A stretch of 64,000 bases of DNA from Streptacidiphilus anmyonensis (GCF_000787855.1 NZ_BBPQ01000016.1:56973-120972), one strand, 5' to 3'; positions 46,512-56,768 are shown, counted from the stretch's first letter. Program-made: numbers and translations. Notes: a model not told the origin generated them from the sequence alone.

Positions 46512-46602
46512 TGACGCCCGCCACGCCCGCCCGGATATTCGTCGGAACCGGCCCGCCACCTCGGTCCGGTGGGAACGACACTCCGGCAAGGGAGCCGCAG
46601 CC

Positions 46603-47937
46603 ATGAGAGCCGCACGGGAACGCACGCAGTATCTGTACCTGGCCGTGATCGCCGCCGTCGTACTGGGCATCGTCGTCGGCCTGGCGGCGCCGCACTTCGC
46701 CGTGGACCTGAAGCCGGTCGGCAGCGGCTTCGTGAACCTGATCAAGATGATGATCAGCCCCGTCATCTTCACCACGATCGTGCTGGGCATCGGCTCGGTC
46801 ACCAGGGCCGCGAAGGTCGGCAAGGTCGGCGGCCTCGCACTCGGCTACTTCCTGGTGATGTCGACGGTCGCGCTGGCCATCGGCCTGGTGGTGGGCAATC
46901 TCGTCAACCCCGGCCACGGCCTGCACCTCACCGCAGAGCTGGCCAAGGCGGGCCACGCCCAGGCCGCGACCGGCGGCGCGGAGGGCACCTCCGACTTCCT
47001 CCTCGGGATGATCCCGACCACCCTGGTCTCCGCCCTCACCGGCGGCCAGGTGCTCCAGACGCTGCTGGTCGCACTGCTGGTCGGCTTCGCCCTGCAGTCG
47101 CTGGGCGCGTCGGGCGCGCCGGTCCTCCGGGGCGTCGAGCACCTGCAGAAGCTGGTCTTCCGGGTGCTTTCGATGATCATGTGGGTGGCCCCGGTCGGCG
47201 CGTTCGGCGCGATCGCCGCCGTGGTCGGGGCGTCCGGATGGGCGGCGCTCCGGTCACTGGCGATGATCATGCTGGGCTTCTACGCGAGCTGCGTGATCTT
47301 CGTGGTGCTGGTGCTGGGGCTGATGCTGCGTCTGTTCGCGGGCGTCAACGTGTTCGCACTGCTGCGGTACCTCGGCCGCGAGTTCCTGCTGATCCTCTCC
47401 ACCTCGTCCAGCGAGAGCGCGCTGCCGCGCCTGATCGCGAAGATGGAGCACCTGGGCGTCAGCCGCCCGGTCGCGGGCATCACCGTCCCGGCGGGCTACA
47501 GCTTCAACCTGGACGGCACCGCCATCTACCTGACGATGTCCTCGCTGTTCATCGCCCAGGCGATGGACCGGCCGATGTCGATCGGCCAGCAGGTCTCGCT
47601 GCTGCTGTTCATGGTGATCGCCAGCAAGGGCGCGGCGGGCGTGACGGGCGCGGGCCTCGCCACCCTCGCGGGCGGCCTCCAGTCCCACCAGCCGGCCCTG
47701 GTCGACGGCGTCGGCCTCATCGTCGGCATCGACCGCTTCATGAGCGAGGCCCGCGCCCTGACCAACTTCGCGGGGAACGCCGTCGCCACGGTCCTCATCG
47801 GCCACTGGACCGGCGAACTCGACCACGACCGCCTGCGCCTCGTCCTCGGCGGACGCCTCCCGTTCGACGAGTCGGCGGCGGAAGCGGCGACGGAGGCTCC
47901 GTCGCCCGTTCCGGCTCAGACCCCCGCCACGGCGTGA
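46603..47937 (+). CDS. dctA: C4-dicarboxylate:cation symporter (DctA family)
   Basis: This 444-residue member of the DAACS family has eight helices and two re-entrant hairpins. Signatures are the serine-rich HP1 STSSSESALP near residue 275 and the ion-binding SFNLDGTAIYLT near 310, with the C-terminal GIDRFMSEARALTNFAGNAVA. It takes up succinate, fumarate or malate with protons or sodium. AAGGGAG precedes the ATG. It is divergent from the CitA/CitB-type pair that probably controls it. Confidence 0.93.
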   Translation: MRAARERTQYLYLAVIAAVVLGIVVGLAAPHFAVDLKPVGSGFVNLIKMMISPVIFTTIVLGIGSVTRAAKVGKVGGLALGYFLVMSTVALAIGLVVGNLVNPGHGLHLTAELAKAGHAQAATGGAEGTSDFLLGMIPTTLVSALTGGQVLQTLLVALLVGFALQSLGASGAPVLRGVEHLQKLVFRVLSMIMWVAPVGAFGAIAAVVGASGWAALRSLAMIMLGFYASCVIFVVLVLGLMLRLFAGVNVFALLRYLGREFLLILSTSSSESALPRLIAKMEHLGVSRPVAGITVPAGYSFNLDGTAIYLTMSSLFIAQAMDRPMSIGQQVSLLLFMVIASKGAAGVTGAGLATLAGGLQSHQPALVDGVGLIVGIDRFMSEARALTNFAGNAVATVLIGHWTGELDHDRLRLVLGGRLPFDESAAEAATEAPSPVPAQTPATA

Positions 47938-47940
47938 CCC

Positions 47941-49419
47941 TCACGCGTCAACCTCGCCGCCGTGGCCCTCCTCCTCGACGCTGTGGGAGTCCGTGAGGCT
48001 CAGCGCGCCACCCGCCGCGATCACGCCGACGACGACGGCCAGCAGGGCGTAGGTGATCCGCTCGCCACGGAAGAACGACTCGACGAGGCCGCTGCTCCAG
48101 ACACCCTTCGGGAGCCGGGTGGTGACCAGCGCGGCGATCATGGTGCCGACCACGGCGGTGCCGACGCTGGAGCCGACCTCCTGGGCGGTGTCGTTGAGGG
48201 CGGCGCCGACGGAGGTGCGGTTGCCGGGCATCGCGTCGACGAGGGCGACCGCGCAGATCGTCATCACGGTGCGGAGCCCGATCGTCATGACCACCATGCA
48301 CAGGGCGATGAAGGCGTAGCCGTGCTCGACGCCGAAGGACAGGCCGGCCAGCGCGCCCGCCAGGCAGGCCGCGCCGATCAGGCAGGCGACGCGGTGACCG
48401 AAGCGGCGCGCGAGCCACTCGGACAGCGGGGTCGCCAGGAGCATCGTCACGATGATGGGCAGGTTGGCCAGGCCCGCCCGGACCGGGCTCCAGCCGTAGG
48501 CGTACTGGAAGTGCAGGATCAGCCCGAACATCACACTGGCCATGGCGATCGAGGTGCCGATCTGCGCGATGGCGGCGCCGCGGACGGTGCCGTTGGAGAA
48601 CAACCGCAGGTCCAGCATGGGCGCCGCGCTGCGCCGCTCGTGCCGGACGAACGCGGTCGCGGCCACGACCGCGCCCGCGACCGACGCGAGGGTGGGTGCG
48701 GAGAGCCAGCCGTTCTCCACGCCGCTGGTCAACGCGTAGCAGGCGAGTCCGATGGCGGTGATGCTCAGGGCAGCGCCCGCCAGGTCGAGCGCGTCGTCGG
48801 TCAGGTCCTCCGGCCGGTCGGCCGGTACGCCGAGGCGGACGCCGAGGCACGCGAGCACCGCGATCGGGGCGTTGACGACCAGCAGCCACTGCCAGCTCAC
48901 GTGGGCCAGCGCGGTGCCGCCGAGCAGCGGGCCCAGCACGAAGCCGGACATGCCGACGACGATCATCACGGTCATGGCCCGCATCTGCAGGGCCTTGTCG
49001 TCGAACAGCCGGAACACCAGCGAGTTCGTGATCGGCGCCATCGCCGCGGCGGCGACGCCGAGCGCGGCCCGCAGTGCGATGAGCTCGCCCGCGGTGCTGA
49101 CCAATACGACACACAGGCTCAACGAGCCGAACACGGCCAGGCCGATCAGCAGCACCCGGCGGCGGCCGAACCGGTCGGCCGTCGACCCCGCCGTCAGCAG
49201 CAGCCCGCCGAAGGTGAGCGAGTACGCGCCGGTGACCCACTGCAAGGCGGTCGTGCCGCTGCCGAGGTCGCGGCCGATGGTGGGGAGCGCGATCGACAGC
49301 AGCGTGTTGTCGACCATCTCGACGAAGAAGGCGAGACAGAGGGCGGCCAGGGGTATCCAGGCCGCGCGGAGGGACGGATAGGTGCGTGACGTGGGGCGCT
49401 GAAGCGTGGCGGTGGTCAT
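47941..49419 (-). CDS. MFS drug efflux transporter, DHA2 14-helix type
   Basis: This 492-residue major facilitator protein has 14 predicted helices. Its helix 1 carries FFVEMVDNTLLSIALPTIGRDLG, motif A is STADRFGRRRVLLIG, and the helix 5 motif is GMSGFVLGPLLGG. It should export hydrophobic drugs or metabolites. The ATG at 49419 has GGAGGACTGCC upstream. It is divergent from a TetR regulator, with a palindromic operator between them. Confidence 0.92.
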   Translation of the reverse strand: MTTATLQRPTSRTYPSLRAAWIPLAALCLAFFVEMVDNTLLSIALPTIGRDLGSGTTALQWVTGAYSLTFGGLLLTAGSTADRFGRRRVLLIGLAVFGSLSLCVVLVSTAGELIALRAALGVAAAAMAPITNSLVFRLFDDKALQMRAMTVMIVVGMSGFVLGPLLGGTALAHVSWQWLLVVNAPIAVLACLGVRLGVPADRPEDLTDDALDLAGAALSITAIGLACYALTSGVENGWLSAPTLASVAGAVVAATAFVRHERRSAAPMLDLRLFSNGTVRGAAIAQIGTSIAMASVMFGLILHFQYAYGWSPVRAGLANLPIIVTMLLATPLSEWLARRFGHRVACLIGAACLAGALAGLSFGVEHGYAFIALCMVVMTIGLRTVMTICAVALVDAMPGNRTSVGAALNDTAQEVGSSVGTAVVGTMIAALVTTRLPKGVWSSGLVESFFRGERITYALLAVVVGVIAAGGALSLTDSHSVEEEGHGGEVDA

Positions 49420-49440
49420 GGCAGTCCTCCAATCGAATCT

Positions 49441-49478
49441 CGTTCGGTTATCGAACGCCGTACGATAGGCTACGATAG
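49441..49478. promoter_or_regulatory. TetR-type operator: CGTTCG-N5-CGAACG and TACGATAG repeats
   Basis: A perfect inverted repeat CGTTCGGTTATCGAACG (49441-49457) is followed by two TACGATAG direct repeats at 49461 and 49471, which also offer a -10 for the tetR gene. The position between the divergent efflux and TetR genes supports a repressor site for both. Confidence 0.65.
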
Positions 49479-49519
49479 AACAACGTTCGATGCGATGCAA
49501 GGTCGAGGGGAAGCGAGCC

Positions 49520-50221
49520 ATGGCAAGCCTGCAGAACCGTCCGGGTCAGGGACGCCGACGGGCCTCACACTCGATGGAATCCGTGGTCACCGAGGCGGTG
49601 GCCCTGCTCGACGAGGCCGGCGAACCCGCGCTCACCTTCCGGGCCCTGGCCCAGCGCCTCGGCGGCGGGGTCGCCAGCATCTACTGGTACGTCGCCAACA
49701 AGGACGAACTGCTCGACCTCGCCACCGACCACGTGATCGGCTCGATCCTCGCCGACATCGAGCGGCTGCCGAGCAGCGACGACCCCGTCGACGACCTGCG
49801 CGCGATGGCCCTGACCCTGTTCGACGCGATCGTGGACCGGCCCTGGCTGGGCGCGTACTTCATGCGCAACACCGACGCCCAGAGCAACTCCCTGCGCCTG
49901 TACGAGAAGCTCGGCCGGGAGACCCTGCGGCTGGACCTCACCGCCCAGCAGCGGTTCCACGCCGTCTCCGCCGTCATCGGCGTCGTCGTCGGCTCCGCCG
50001 TCGACCTGGGCCAGGAACCACCCCAGGAGGTCCTCGACGGCCACGTCGACCGCGACCAGTTCCTCGGCCGCGCCGCCCAGGCCTGGCGCGAGCTCGACCC
50101 GCAGGACTTCCCCTTCGTCCACGAGATCGTCGACGAGTTCGACGGCCACGACGACGCCGACCAGTTCCGCTCCGCGCTGGAACTCACCCTGGCGGGCCTG
50201 CGCCTGCAGGCCGGGGCATGA
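49520..50221 (+). CDS. TetR family repressor
   Basis: This 233-residue regulator has an N-terminal helix-turn-helix (LTFRALAQRLGGGVASIYWYVANKDELLDLATD) preceded by a basic GQGRRRASHS segment and followed by a C-terminal TetR ligand domain. It probably represses the divergent efflux gene and itself, with release by an exported drug. The ATG at 49520 has GAGGGGAAG upstream; an earlier in-frame start at 49490 is less likely because it lies in the operator region. Confidence 0.92.
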   Translation: MASLQNRPGQGRRRASHSMESVVTEAVALLDEAGEPALTFRALAQRLGGGVASIYWYVANKDELLDLATDHVIGSILADIERLPSSDDPVDDLRAMALTLFDAIVDRPWLGAYFMRNTDAQSNSLRLYEKLGRETLRLDLTAQQRFHAVSAVIGVVVGSAVDLGQEPPQEVLDGHVDRDQFLGRAAQAWRELDPQDFPFVHEIVDEFDGHDDADQFRSALELTLAGLRLQAGA

Positions 50222-50225
50222 CGAA

Positions 50226-50258
50226 GAGCGGGGCCCCGCCGTCGGCAGGGCCCCGCTC
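50226..50258. terminator. Bidirectional hairpin between tetR and aspS
   Basis: GAGCGGGGCCC and GGGCCCCGCTC pair around an 11-base loop between convergent genes. It can terminate both. Confidence 0.75.
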
Positions 50259-50276
50259 CTTCGCGCGTACTGCGCC

Positions 50277-52061
50277 TTACTTCTGCTCGGCCTTCTCCGC
50301 CTGCTGCTCGGACTTCGGCTTCGCGTCCACGCCGGCCTCCTTGCGCTGCGCGGCCGTGATCGGCGTCGGCGCGCCGGTCAGCGGGTCGCCGCCGGTGGAG
50401 GTCTTCGGGAAGGCGATGACGTCGCGGATGGTGTCGTAGCCGCCCAGCAGCGTGACCAGACGGTCCAGGCCCAGCGCGATGCCGCCGTGCGGCGGCGGGC
50501 CGAAGTCGAAGGCGTTCAGCAGGAAGCCGAACTGCGACTGGGCCTCCTCCTGCGAGAGCCCGATCGCGTCGAAGGCCCGCTTCTGGACGTCCTTCTGGTG
50601 GATACGGATCGAGCCGCCGCCGATCTCCGAACCGTTGAGCACCAGGTCGTACGCGTTGGAGAGCGCGTTGCCCGGGTCGGTGTCGAAGGTCGCCATGGAC
50701 TCGGCCGTCGGCGCGGTGAAGGGGTGGTGCACCGCGTGCCAGCCCTGGAACTCGCCCTTGTCGTCCTCGATCGGCTCGAACATCGGGAAGTCGACGACCC
50801 AGAGGAACGCCCACTTGGACTCGTCGATCAGGCCGCAGCGCTTGCCGATCTCCAGACGCGCCGCGCCCAGCAGCTCCTGCGACGCGGTCTTCTTGCCGGC
50901 GGCGAAGAAGATGCAGTCGCCCGGCTTGGCGCCGACCGCGTCGGCCAGACCCGCGAGGTGCTCCTCGCTGAGGTTCTTGGCGACCGGGCCGCGCAGCTCG
51001 CCGGTCTCCTCGTCGATGAGGACGTACGCGAGGCCGCGCGCGCCGCGCGCCTTCGCCCAGTCCTGCCAGGCGTCCAGCTGCTTGCGCGGCTGGGAGGCGC
51101 CGCCCGGCATCACCACGGCGCCGACGTACGGGGCCTGGAAGACGCGGAAGGAGGTGCCGGTGAAGTACTCGGTGAGCTCGGTCAGCTCGTTGTCGAAGCG
51201 GACGTCGGGCTTGTCGGAGCCGTAGCGGGACATCGCGTCCGCGTACGTCATGCGCGGCAGCGGCAGCGGCACCTCGTAGCCGAGGACCTCGCCCCAGACA
51301 CGGGAGACGACCTCCTCGCCCAGCTTGAGGATGTCCTCCTGGTCCACGAACGACGCCTCGGCGTCGAGCTGGGTGAACTCCGGCTGCCGGTCGGCGCGGA
51401 AGTCCTCGTCACGGAAGCAGCGCGCGATCTGGTAGTAGCGCTCCATGCCCGCGACCATCAGCAGCTGCTTGAACAGCTGCGGCGACTGCGGCAGCGCGTA
51501 CCAGCTGCCCGGCTGGAGGCGGACCGGCACGAGGAAGTCGCGGGCGCCCTCGGGGGTGGAGCGGGTCAGGTACGGCGTCTCGATGTCGAGGAAACCGTTC
51601 TCCTCCATGACCGTGCGGATGATGTGGGTGGCGCGCGAGCGCAGGCGCAGCGCACGCGCCGGGCCCTCACGACGCAGGTCCAGGTAGCGGTACTTGAGGC
51701 GGACCTCCTCGTTGACCGAACCGGGCTCGTACTCGGCGACCTGGAACGGCAGCGCGGCGGCCTCGGACAGCACGGTCAGCTCGGAGACGACGACCTCGAC
51801 CTGGCCGGTCGGGATGTCGGGGTTCTCGTTGCCCTCGGGGCGGACCCGGACGTCACCGGTGATCTTGACGCACCACTCGGAGCGCAGCTCGCCGACCTCC
51901 TCCAGGTCGCGGAAGACGACCTGGACGGTGCCGGAGGCGTCCCGCACATCGACGAAGGCCACGCCGCCGTGGTCGCGACGGCGGGCGACCCAGCCGGCGA
52001 GGGTGACGGTGGTGCCGGCGTGCTCCGGGCGGAGCGTGCCGGCCTCGTGGGTGCGGATCAC
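50277..52061 (-). CDS. aspS: Aspartyl-tRNA synthetase
   Basis: This 594-residue bacterial-type class IIb synthetase has an OB-fold anticodon domain ([20 protein letters not shown]), motif 2 [18 protein letters not shown], a GAD insertion and motif 3 [11 protein letters not shown]. It ends in a charged tail ([12 protein letters not shown]). It charges tRNA-Asp; whether it is non-discriminating was not determined. The GTG start overlaps the hisS stop (GTGA), so the two synthetases are coupled. In S. coelicolor aspS lies elsewhere. Confidence 0.97.
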   Translation of the reverse strand: MIRTHEAGTLRPEHAGTTVTLAGWVARRRDHGGVAFVDVRDASGTVQVVFRDLEEVGELRSEWCVKITGDVRVRPEGNENPDIPTGQVEVVVSELTVLSEAAALPFQVAEYEPGSVNEEVRLKYRYLDLRREGPARALRLRSRATHIIRTVMEENGFLDIETPYLTRSTPEGARDFLVPVRLQPGSWYALPQSPQLFKQLLMVAGMERYYQIARCFRDEDFRADRQPEFTQLDAEASFVDQEDILKLGEEVVSRVWGEVLGYEVPLPLPRMTYADAMSRYGSDKPDVRFDNELTELTEYFTGTSFRVFQAPYVGAVVMPGGASQPRKQLDAWQDWAKARGARGLAYVLIDEETGELRGPVAKNLSEEHLAGLADAVGAKPGDCIFFAAGKKTASQELLGAARLEIGKRCGLIDESKWAFLWVVDFPMFEPIEDDKGEFQGWHAVHHPFTAPTAESMATFDTDPGNALSNAYDLVLNGSEIGGGSIRIHQKDVQKRAFDAIGLSQEEAQSQFGFLLNAFDFGPPPHGGIALGLDRLVTLLGGYDTIRDVIAFPKTSTGGDPLTGAPTPITAAQRKEAGVDAKPKSEQQAEKAEQK

Positions 52062-53338
52062 TGGAGCTTCTCCTTCAGGGTGGTGACGAGAGCGTCGAGG
52101 GCGACCGGGGTCTGGTCACCGGAGCCGAGGTCCTTCAACTGAACCACGCCGTCGGCGAGATCACGCTCGCCGGCGACGATCGCGTAGCGGGCGCCGGAGC
52201 GGTCGGCGGCCTTCATGGCGGCCTTGATGCCCTTGCCGCCGAAGACCAGGTCCGCCGAGACGCCGTCGCGGCGCAGCTGCGTGACGGCGCCGAACAGCAC
52301 GCGCTTGGCCTGCTCGCCGAGCGGGACGGCGAAGACGTCGGTGACGGCGGGGACGTCGAGGGTGATCCCCTCGGCCTCCAGCGCCAGCACGGTGCGGTCG
52401 ACGCCGAGCGCCCAGCCGACGGACGGCAGTTCGGGGCCGCCGATCATCTCGGACAGGCCGTCGTAGCGACCGCCGCCGCCCACCGCGGACTGCGAGCCGA
52501 GGCCGTCGTGGACGAACTCGAAGGTGGTGCGGGTGTAGTAGTCGAGGCCGCGGACCAGCTTCGGGTCGTCCTCGAAGGCGACGCCGGCGGCGGTCAGCAG
52601 CTCGCGGACCTGCTCGTGGTAGGCCTTGCACTCCTCGCACAGGAAGTCGACGAGCATCGGCGCGCCGCCCAGCTGGTCCTGGACGGAGGCGCGCTTGTCG
52701 TCCAGCACGCGCAGCGGGTTGATCTCGGCGCGGCGCCGCGTCTCCTCGTCCAGGTCCAGGCCGCGCAGGTAGTCCTGGAGCGCCTGACGGTAGACGGGAC
52801 GGCACTGCTTGTCGCCGAGGCTGTTCAGCAGAATGCGGAAGTTGCGCAGGCCCAGCGAACGGTAGGCGTCGTCGGCCAGGATGATCAGCTCGGCGTCCAG
52901 CGCCGGGTCCTCCGCGCCGATCGCCTCGGCGCCGACCTGCCAGAACTGGCGGTAGCGGCCCTTCTGCGGACGCTCGTAGCGGTACTGCGAGCCGCTGTAC
53001 CAGAGCTTGACCGGCAGGTTGCCCGCCCGGTGCAGGTTGGCCTCCAGCGTCGCGCGCAGCACCGAGGCCGTTGCCTCGGGGCGCAGCGCGAGCTGCTGGC
53101 TCTCCTCGCTGCGGGTGGTGAGGGTGAACATCTCCTTGGTGACGATGTCGGTGGACTCGCCGACGCCGCGGGAGAAGAGGTTGACGTCCTCGAAGACCGG
53201 CGTCTCGATGTAGCCGTAGCCGGCGCGGCGCAGCGGCGCGGCCAGCGCCTCGCGCACGGCGAGGACCGTGCCGGAGGTGGCCGGGAGGATGTCGTAGGTG
53301 CCCCGAGGGGCCTGGAAAGCCTGGGAAGAACTGCTCAC
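52058..53338 (-). CDS. hisS: Histidyl-tRNA synthetase
   Basis: This 426-residue class II synthetase has PRGTYDILP at the N-terminus, motif 2 with [12 protein letters not shown] and [11 protein letters not shown], the histidine A loop [15 protein letters not shown], and a C-terminal anticodon domain. The GTG at 53338 gives the standard start; a longer frame upstream has no homology. It begins 22 bases after the MBL-hydrolase stop, and its end overlaps aspS. Confidence 0.97.
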   Translation of the reverse strand: MSSSSQAFQAPRGTYDILPATSGTVLAVREALAAPLRRAGYGYIETPVFEDVNLFSRGVGESTDIVTKEMFTLTTRSEESQQLALRPEATASVLRATLEANLHRAGNLPVKLWYSGSQYRYERPQKGRYRQFWQVGAEAIGAEDPALDAELIILADDAYRSLGLRNFRILLNSLGDKQCRPVYRQALQDYLRGLDLDEETRRRAEINPLRVLDDKRASVQDQLGGAPMLVDFLCEECKAYHEQVRELLTAAGVAFEDDPKLVRGLDYYTRTTFEFVHDGLGSQSAVGGGGRYDGLSEMIGGPELPSVGWALGVDRTVLALEAEGITLDVPAVTDVFAVPLGEQAKRVLFGAVTQLRRDGVSADLVFGGKGIKAAMKAADRSGARYAIVAGERDLADGVVQLKDLGSGDQTPVALDALVTTLKEKLQ

Positions 53339-53360
53339 GACTTGTACGTCTCGTCTCTGT

Positions 53361-54068
53361 CTACAGTCCGCGGCGCTGGGCGCCGGTCGGCGCGGCGCTG
53401 CCGGCGACCTGGAGCAGGTACGGATTGGCGGCGCGCTCGCGACCGATGGTGGTCTGGGGGCCGTGTCCGGAGAGGACCACGGTCTCGTCCGGCAGCGGCA
53501 GGCACACACGGGCCAGCGACCGCAGGAGGGCGTCGTGGTCGCCCCCGGGAAGATCGGTTCGTCCGACGGAGCCGGCGAAGAGCAGGTCGCCCGAGAACAG
53601 CACCGGAGGCAGCTCCGGCGCGGCGGGCGTCCTGAACGTCACCGACCCCCCGGTATGGCCCGGCGCGTGGTCGACCGTGATGCTCAGCCCCGCGAGCTCC
53701 AGCACGCTGCCGTCGGTGAGCACCCGCACGTCGTCCGGCTCGCCGACGGTGATCTCGCCCATCAGCTGCGCCCCGAACGAACGGCCGAGGGCCTTCTCCG
53801 GATCGGAGAGCATGTAGCGGTCCTCGGGGTGGATCCACGCCGGGATGCCGCGCGCGCCGCAGACCGGGACGACCGAGGCCACGTGGTCGATGTGCCCGTG
53901 GGTCAGCACCACCGCGACCGGCTTCAGCCCGTGCTCGCGCACCGCCTCCTCGACACCGGCGGCGGCCTCGTGCCCCGGGTCGACGATGACGCACTCCTCA
54001 CCGGCGGCCGGGGCCACGAGGTAGCAGTTGGTGCCCCAGGCTCCAGCGGGAAAGCCGGCGATGAACAC
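53361..54068 (-). CDS. MBL-fold metallo-hydrolase (glyoxalase II-like)
   Basis: This 235-residue metallo-beta-lactamase fold protein has the metal motif THGHIDH, later GHTGG, a bridging aspartate in FSGDLLF and the final GHG. The substrate is unknown; the family includes thioester hydrolases. The gene precedes hisS in many actinobacteria. The GTG has no ribosome site but lies about five bases after a TAGGGA -10. Confidence 0.93.
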   Translation of the reverse strand: MFIAGFPAGAWGTNCYLVAPAAGEECVIVDPGHEAAAGVEEAVREHGLKPVAVVLTHGHIDHVASVVPVCGARGIPAWIHPEDRYMLSDPEKALGRSFGAQLMGEITVGEPDDVRVLTDGSVLELAGLSITVDHAPGHTGGSVTFRTPAAPELPPVLFSGDLLFAGSVGRTDLPGGDHDALLRSLARVCLPLPDETVVLSGHGPQTTIGRERAANPYLLQVAGSAAPTGAQRRGL

Positions 54069-54073
54069 GTGGG

Positions 54074-54103
54074 TCCCTACTCACGTCGAGAAATGGCGGT
54101 GAA
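54074..54103 (-). promoter_or_regulatory. Promoter of MBL hydrolase-hisS-aspS operon
   Basis: On the minus strand TTCACC (-35, 54103-54098) and TAGGGA (-10, 54079-54074) are spaced by 18 bases. The GTG is about five bases downstream, which predicts a leaderless message. Confidence 0.45.
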
Positions 54104-54310
54104 TGCTGTCAGCAGGGTACCGGCGGCAGGGGACGGATCGCGAACCGTTACCCGGGCCCGCCGCTCGCGTCGCCTCATCGCCTCATCGGCTGCTTTCACC
54201 GCGCGTTTACAGAATTGCTCCCTACACTGGTCCGCCGTCGGGTGGGAAGATCCCCCGCGACGGGACCGAACGACGACGTACGAACGACTTCACGGCAAGG
54301 AGTGTGGGCG

Positions 54311-55189
54311 GTGGCCCCCAACGACACGCAGCGGCCGAAGGCTGGGCCTCTCCCCAAGGCTGGCCCGCTTCCCAAAGATCCGGAGAAGCGCCGCCGCGAG
54401 CTTCAGCGCAGGAAGCTGGAGCGCCAGGCCCAGCTGCGGGCCCAGAAGGTCTCCGAGGCGCGCAAGCGCACCGCGATCATCGGGGCCTGCGTCGTCGCCG
54501 TCGCGGCGATCGTGGTCGGCACGGTGGCCGCCTGGCCGTCGAGCAAGCACACGACGGCCTCGGCCGACACCGCGAGCAGCTCGGCCTCGGCCGCCGCCTC
54601 CCCGTCCGCGGCCAAGGCGAACTACACCATCACGCCCAAGAAGAACGAGGGCAGCTGGAAGACCGAGCCGGCGATGACGATCGACACCTCGGCGAACTAC
54701 ACCGCGAAGATCAACCTCGGCCAGGGCGCGGTCACCCTCAAGCTGGACGCCGCGGCCGCGCCGCACACGGTGAACTCCTTCGTGTTCCTGGCGAACCAGC
54801 ACTTCTTCGACGGCGTCTACTGCCACCGGCTCACCACCTCCGGCATCTACGTGCTGCAGTGCGGCGACCCGACCGGCACCGGCTCCGGCGGCCCGGGCTA
54901 CTCCTTCAAGGACGAGAACCTGACCGCCTCGTCGATCAAGGGCGGCACCTACCCGGCCGGCACCGTCGCGATGGCGAACTCGGGCGCGAACACCAACGGC
55001 TCGCAGTTCTTCCTCGTCTACAAGGACAGCCCGCTGCCGGCCAACTACACGCCCTTCGGCACCATCACCGGCGGCCTGGACGTGCTGAACGCGATCGCCG
55101 CCAAGGGGTCCGACAGCTCCAACGGCGCGGGCGACGGAAAGCCGGTCGATCCGGTCATCATGAACACGGTCACCGCGACCAAGAACTGA
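54311..55189 (+). CDS. Membrane-anchored cyclophilin-type peptidyl-prolyl isomerase
   Basis: This 292-residue protein has a charged cytoplasmic N-terminus including two adjacent KAGPLP units, a helix at residues 54-75 that acts as a membrane anchor, a Ser/Ala-rich linker, and a C-terminal cyclophilin domain from about residue 125. The domain has YCHRLTTSGIYVLQCGD with the catalytic arginine and GSQFFLVY. It should speed proline isomerisation of secreted or wall proteins. The GTG at 54311 has AAGGAG eight bases upstream. The domain order matches the homologue between hisS and relA in streptomycetes. Confidence 0.93.
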   Translation: MAPNDTQRPKAGPLPKAGPLPKDPEKRRRELQRRKLERQAQLRAQKVSEARKRTAIIGACVVAVAAIVVGTVAAWPSSKHTTASADTASSSASAAASPSAAKANYTITPKKNEGSWKTEPAMTIDTSANYTAKINLGQGAVTLKLDAAAAPHTVNSFVFLANQHFFDGVYCHRLTTSGIYVLQCGDPTGTGSGGPGYSFKDENLTASSIKGGTYPAGTVAMANSGANTNGSQFFLVYKDSPLPANYTPFGTITGGLDVLNAIAAKGSDSSNGAGDGKPVDPVIMNTVTATKN

Positions 55190-55344
55190 ACGCATTAGGT
55201 CACGGGCGGGCGGCGCAGCCAAATCAACCTCGCGGGGATACGGACAGCGCCCCTGCCCGTCGCCTATGTTGGCGTCTTGTAGGGTGCGCTTCTGCGCTTC
55301 CCGGCGGCGCGGAGAGCAAACCGGCCGGGCAATCGAACGTGGAC

Positions 55345-55380
55345 GGCGGCCGCCCCGCCAGGAGCAGGACCGCGGCCGCC
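55345..55380 (+). other. GC hairpin before the DUF349 ribosome site
   Basis: GGCGGCCGC (55345-55353) and GCGGCCGCC (55372-55380) form a perfect 9-bp stem ending five bases before GGAGGAGG and the GTG start. A TAGGGT -10-like hexamer lies at about 55278. The hairpin could influence translation of the DUF349 gene. Confidence 0.4.
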
Positions 55381-55396
55381 ATATGGAGGAGGCGCT

Positions 55397-56626
55397 GTGA
55401 CCAGCGACCCGTGGGGCCGTGTCGACGACGAGGGGACCGTCTACGTGCGGACGGCCGACGGCGAACGCGTCGTCGGTTCGTGGCAGGCGGGCTCCCCCGA
55501 GGAGGCACTTGCCTACTTCACCCGCAAGTACGAGGGCATCGCCGTGGAGATCGGCCTGCTGGAGCGCCGCGTGCGCACCACGGACCTCGCCGCGAAGGAC
55601 GCCCAGACGGCCATCGAGCACCTGCAGGCGCAGGTGGAAGAGGGCCACGCGGTCGGCGATCTGGACGCTCTGGCCAAGCGCCTGACGACGCTGGCCCAGG
55701 AGGTCGAGTCGCGCCGCGAGGAGAAGAAGGCGGCGCGCGCCAAGGCCCAGGAGGAGGCCCGCGCCTCCAAGGAGGCCCTGGTCGCCGAGGCCGAGCAGCT
55801 CGTGGAGTCCACGCAGTGGCGGGAGGCGGGCGACCGCCTGCGCGCCCTGGTCGACACCTGGAAGGGCCTGCCGCGGCTGGACCGCAAGTCCGACGACGAG
55901 CTGTGGCACCGCTTCTCGCACGCCCGCTCCGCGTTCTCCAAGCGCCGCAAGGCGCACTTCGCGCAGCTGGACCAGCAGCGGGAAGAGGCGCGCCTCAAGA
56001 AGGAGAAGCTGGTCGTCGAGGCCGAGTCGCTGGCCGACTCGACCGACTGGGGCGCGACGGCCGCCCGCTACCGCGAGCTGATGTCGGAGTGGAAGGCCGC
56101 GGGGCGCGCGCAGCGCGAGGCCGAGGACGAGCTGTGGACCCGCTTCCGCGGCGCGCAGGACGTCTTCTTCCAGGCCCGCTCGGCCGTGTTCGACGAGCGC
56201 GACGCGGACGAGCGCGAGAACCAGCACGCCAAGGAGGCCCTCCTGGTCGAGGCCGAGGCGCTGCTCCCGATCGGCGATCTGAAGACCGTGAAGGCCCACT
56301 ACCGCGACATCGCGGAGCGCTGGGAGGCCATCGGCCACGTCCCGCGCGACGCCCGCCCCCGTCTGGAGTCGCGCCTGCGCCACGTCGAGCAGGCCATCCG
56401 CGAGGCGGAGGAGGCCGAGTGGCAGCGCAGCAACCCCGAGGCGCGGGCGCGTGCCGCGGGCATGACGGGCCTGCTGCAGGCGGCGGTGGACAAGCTGGAG
56501 AAGCAGATCGCCGCGGCTGAGGCGAAGGGTGACTCCCGTCAGGTCGCCAAGCTCCAGTCGGAGCTCGACGGCCGCCGCGAGCTGCTGGCGCAGGCCCAGA
56601 AGGGCCTTGAGGAGTTCAGCGGCTGA
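55397..56626 (+). CDS. DUF349 domain-containing protein
   Basis: This 409-residue highly charged, helical protein has several DUF349 repeats (WREAGDRLRALVDTWKGLPRLDRKSDDELWHRF, then WGATAARYRELMSEWKAAGRAQREAEDELWTRF). It is mostly coiled coil and ends in a long helix with QAAVDKLEKQIAAAEAKGD. Distantly related proteins affect stringent or ribosome-linked functions in other bacteria, but no role is known here. The GTG start follows GGAGGAGG. It lies next to relA in the usual streptomycete order, now with a P450 and methyltransferase inserted between them. Confidence 0.92.
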   Translation: MTSDPWGRVDDEGTVYVRTADGERVVGSWQAGSPEEALAYFTRKYEGIAVEIGLLERRVRTTDLAAKDAQTAIEHLQAQVEEGHAVGDLDALAKRLTTLAQEVESRREEKKAARAKAQEEARASKEALVAEAEQLVESTQWREAGDRLRALVDTWKGLPRLDRKSDDELWHRFSHARSAFSKRRKAHFAQLDQQREEARLKKEKLVVEAESLADSTDWGATAARYRELMSEWKAAGRAQREAEDELWTRFRGAQDVFFQARSAVFDERDADERENQHAKEALLVEAEALLPIGDLKTVKAHYRDIAERWEAIGHVPRDARPRLESRLRHVEQAIREAEEAEWQRSNPEARARAAGMTGLLQAAVDKLEKQIAAAEAKGDSRQVAKLQSELDGRRELLAQAQKGLEEFSG

Positions 56627-56644
56627 GCGTTCGCTCCCGCAGGA

Positions 56645-56768
56645 CGTTGCACGACTCAGGGGCGCGAAGAACTGCGCGAGCAACCACCCACCACGGATGG
56701 CCCTGCTCGCTCAGCGACACACCACACAGGGTGCCTGTCGCGCAGTTCCTCGCGCCCCTGGGTTTTGC
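56645..56768. repeat. Dispersed intergenic inverted repeat, copy D
   Basis: The left arm with CAGGGGCGCGAAGAACTGCG and the reverse-complementary arm near 56735-56760 form the inverted repeat. A further partial arm follows at about 56780-56805. It separates the convergent DUF349 and P450 genes. The core seen in copies A, B, C and E is missing. Confidence 0.75.
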
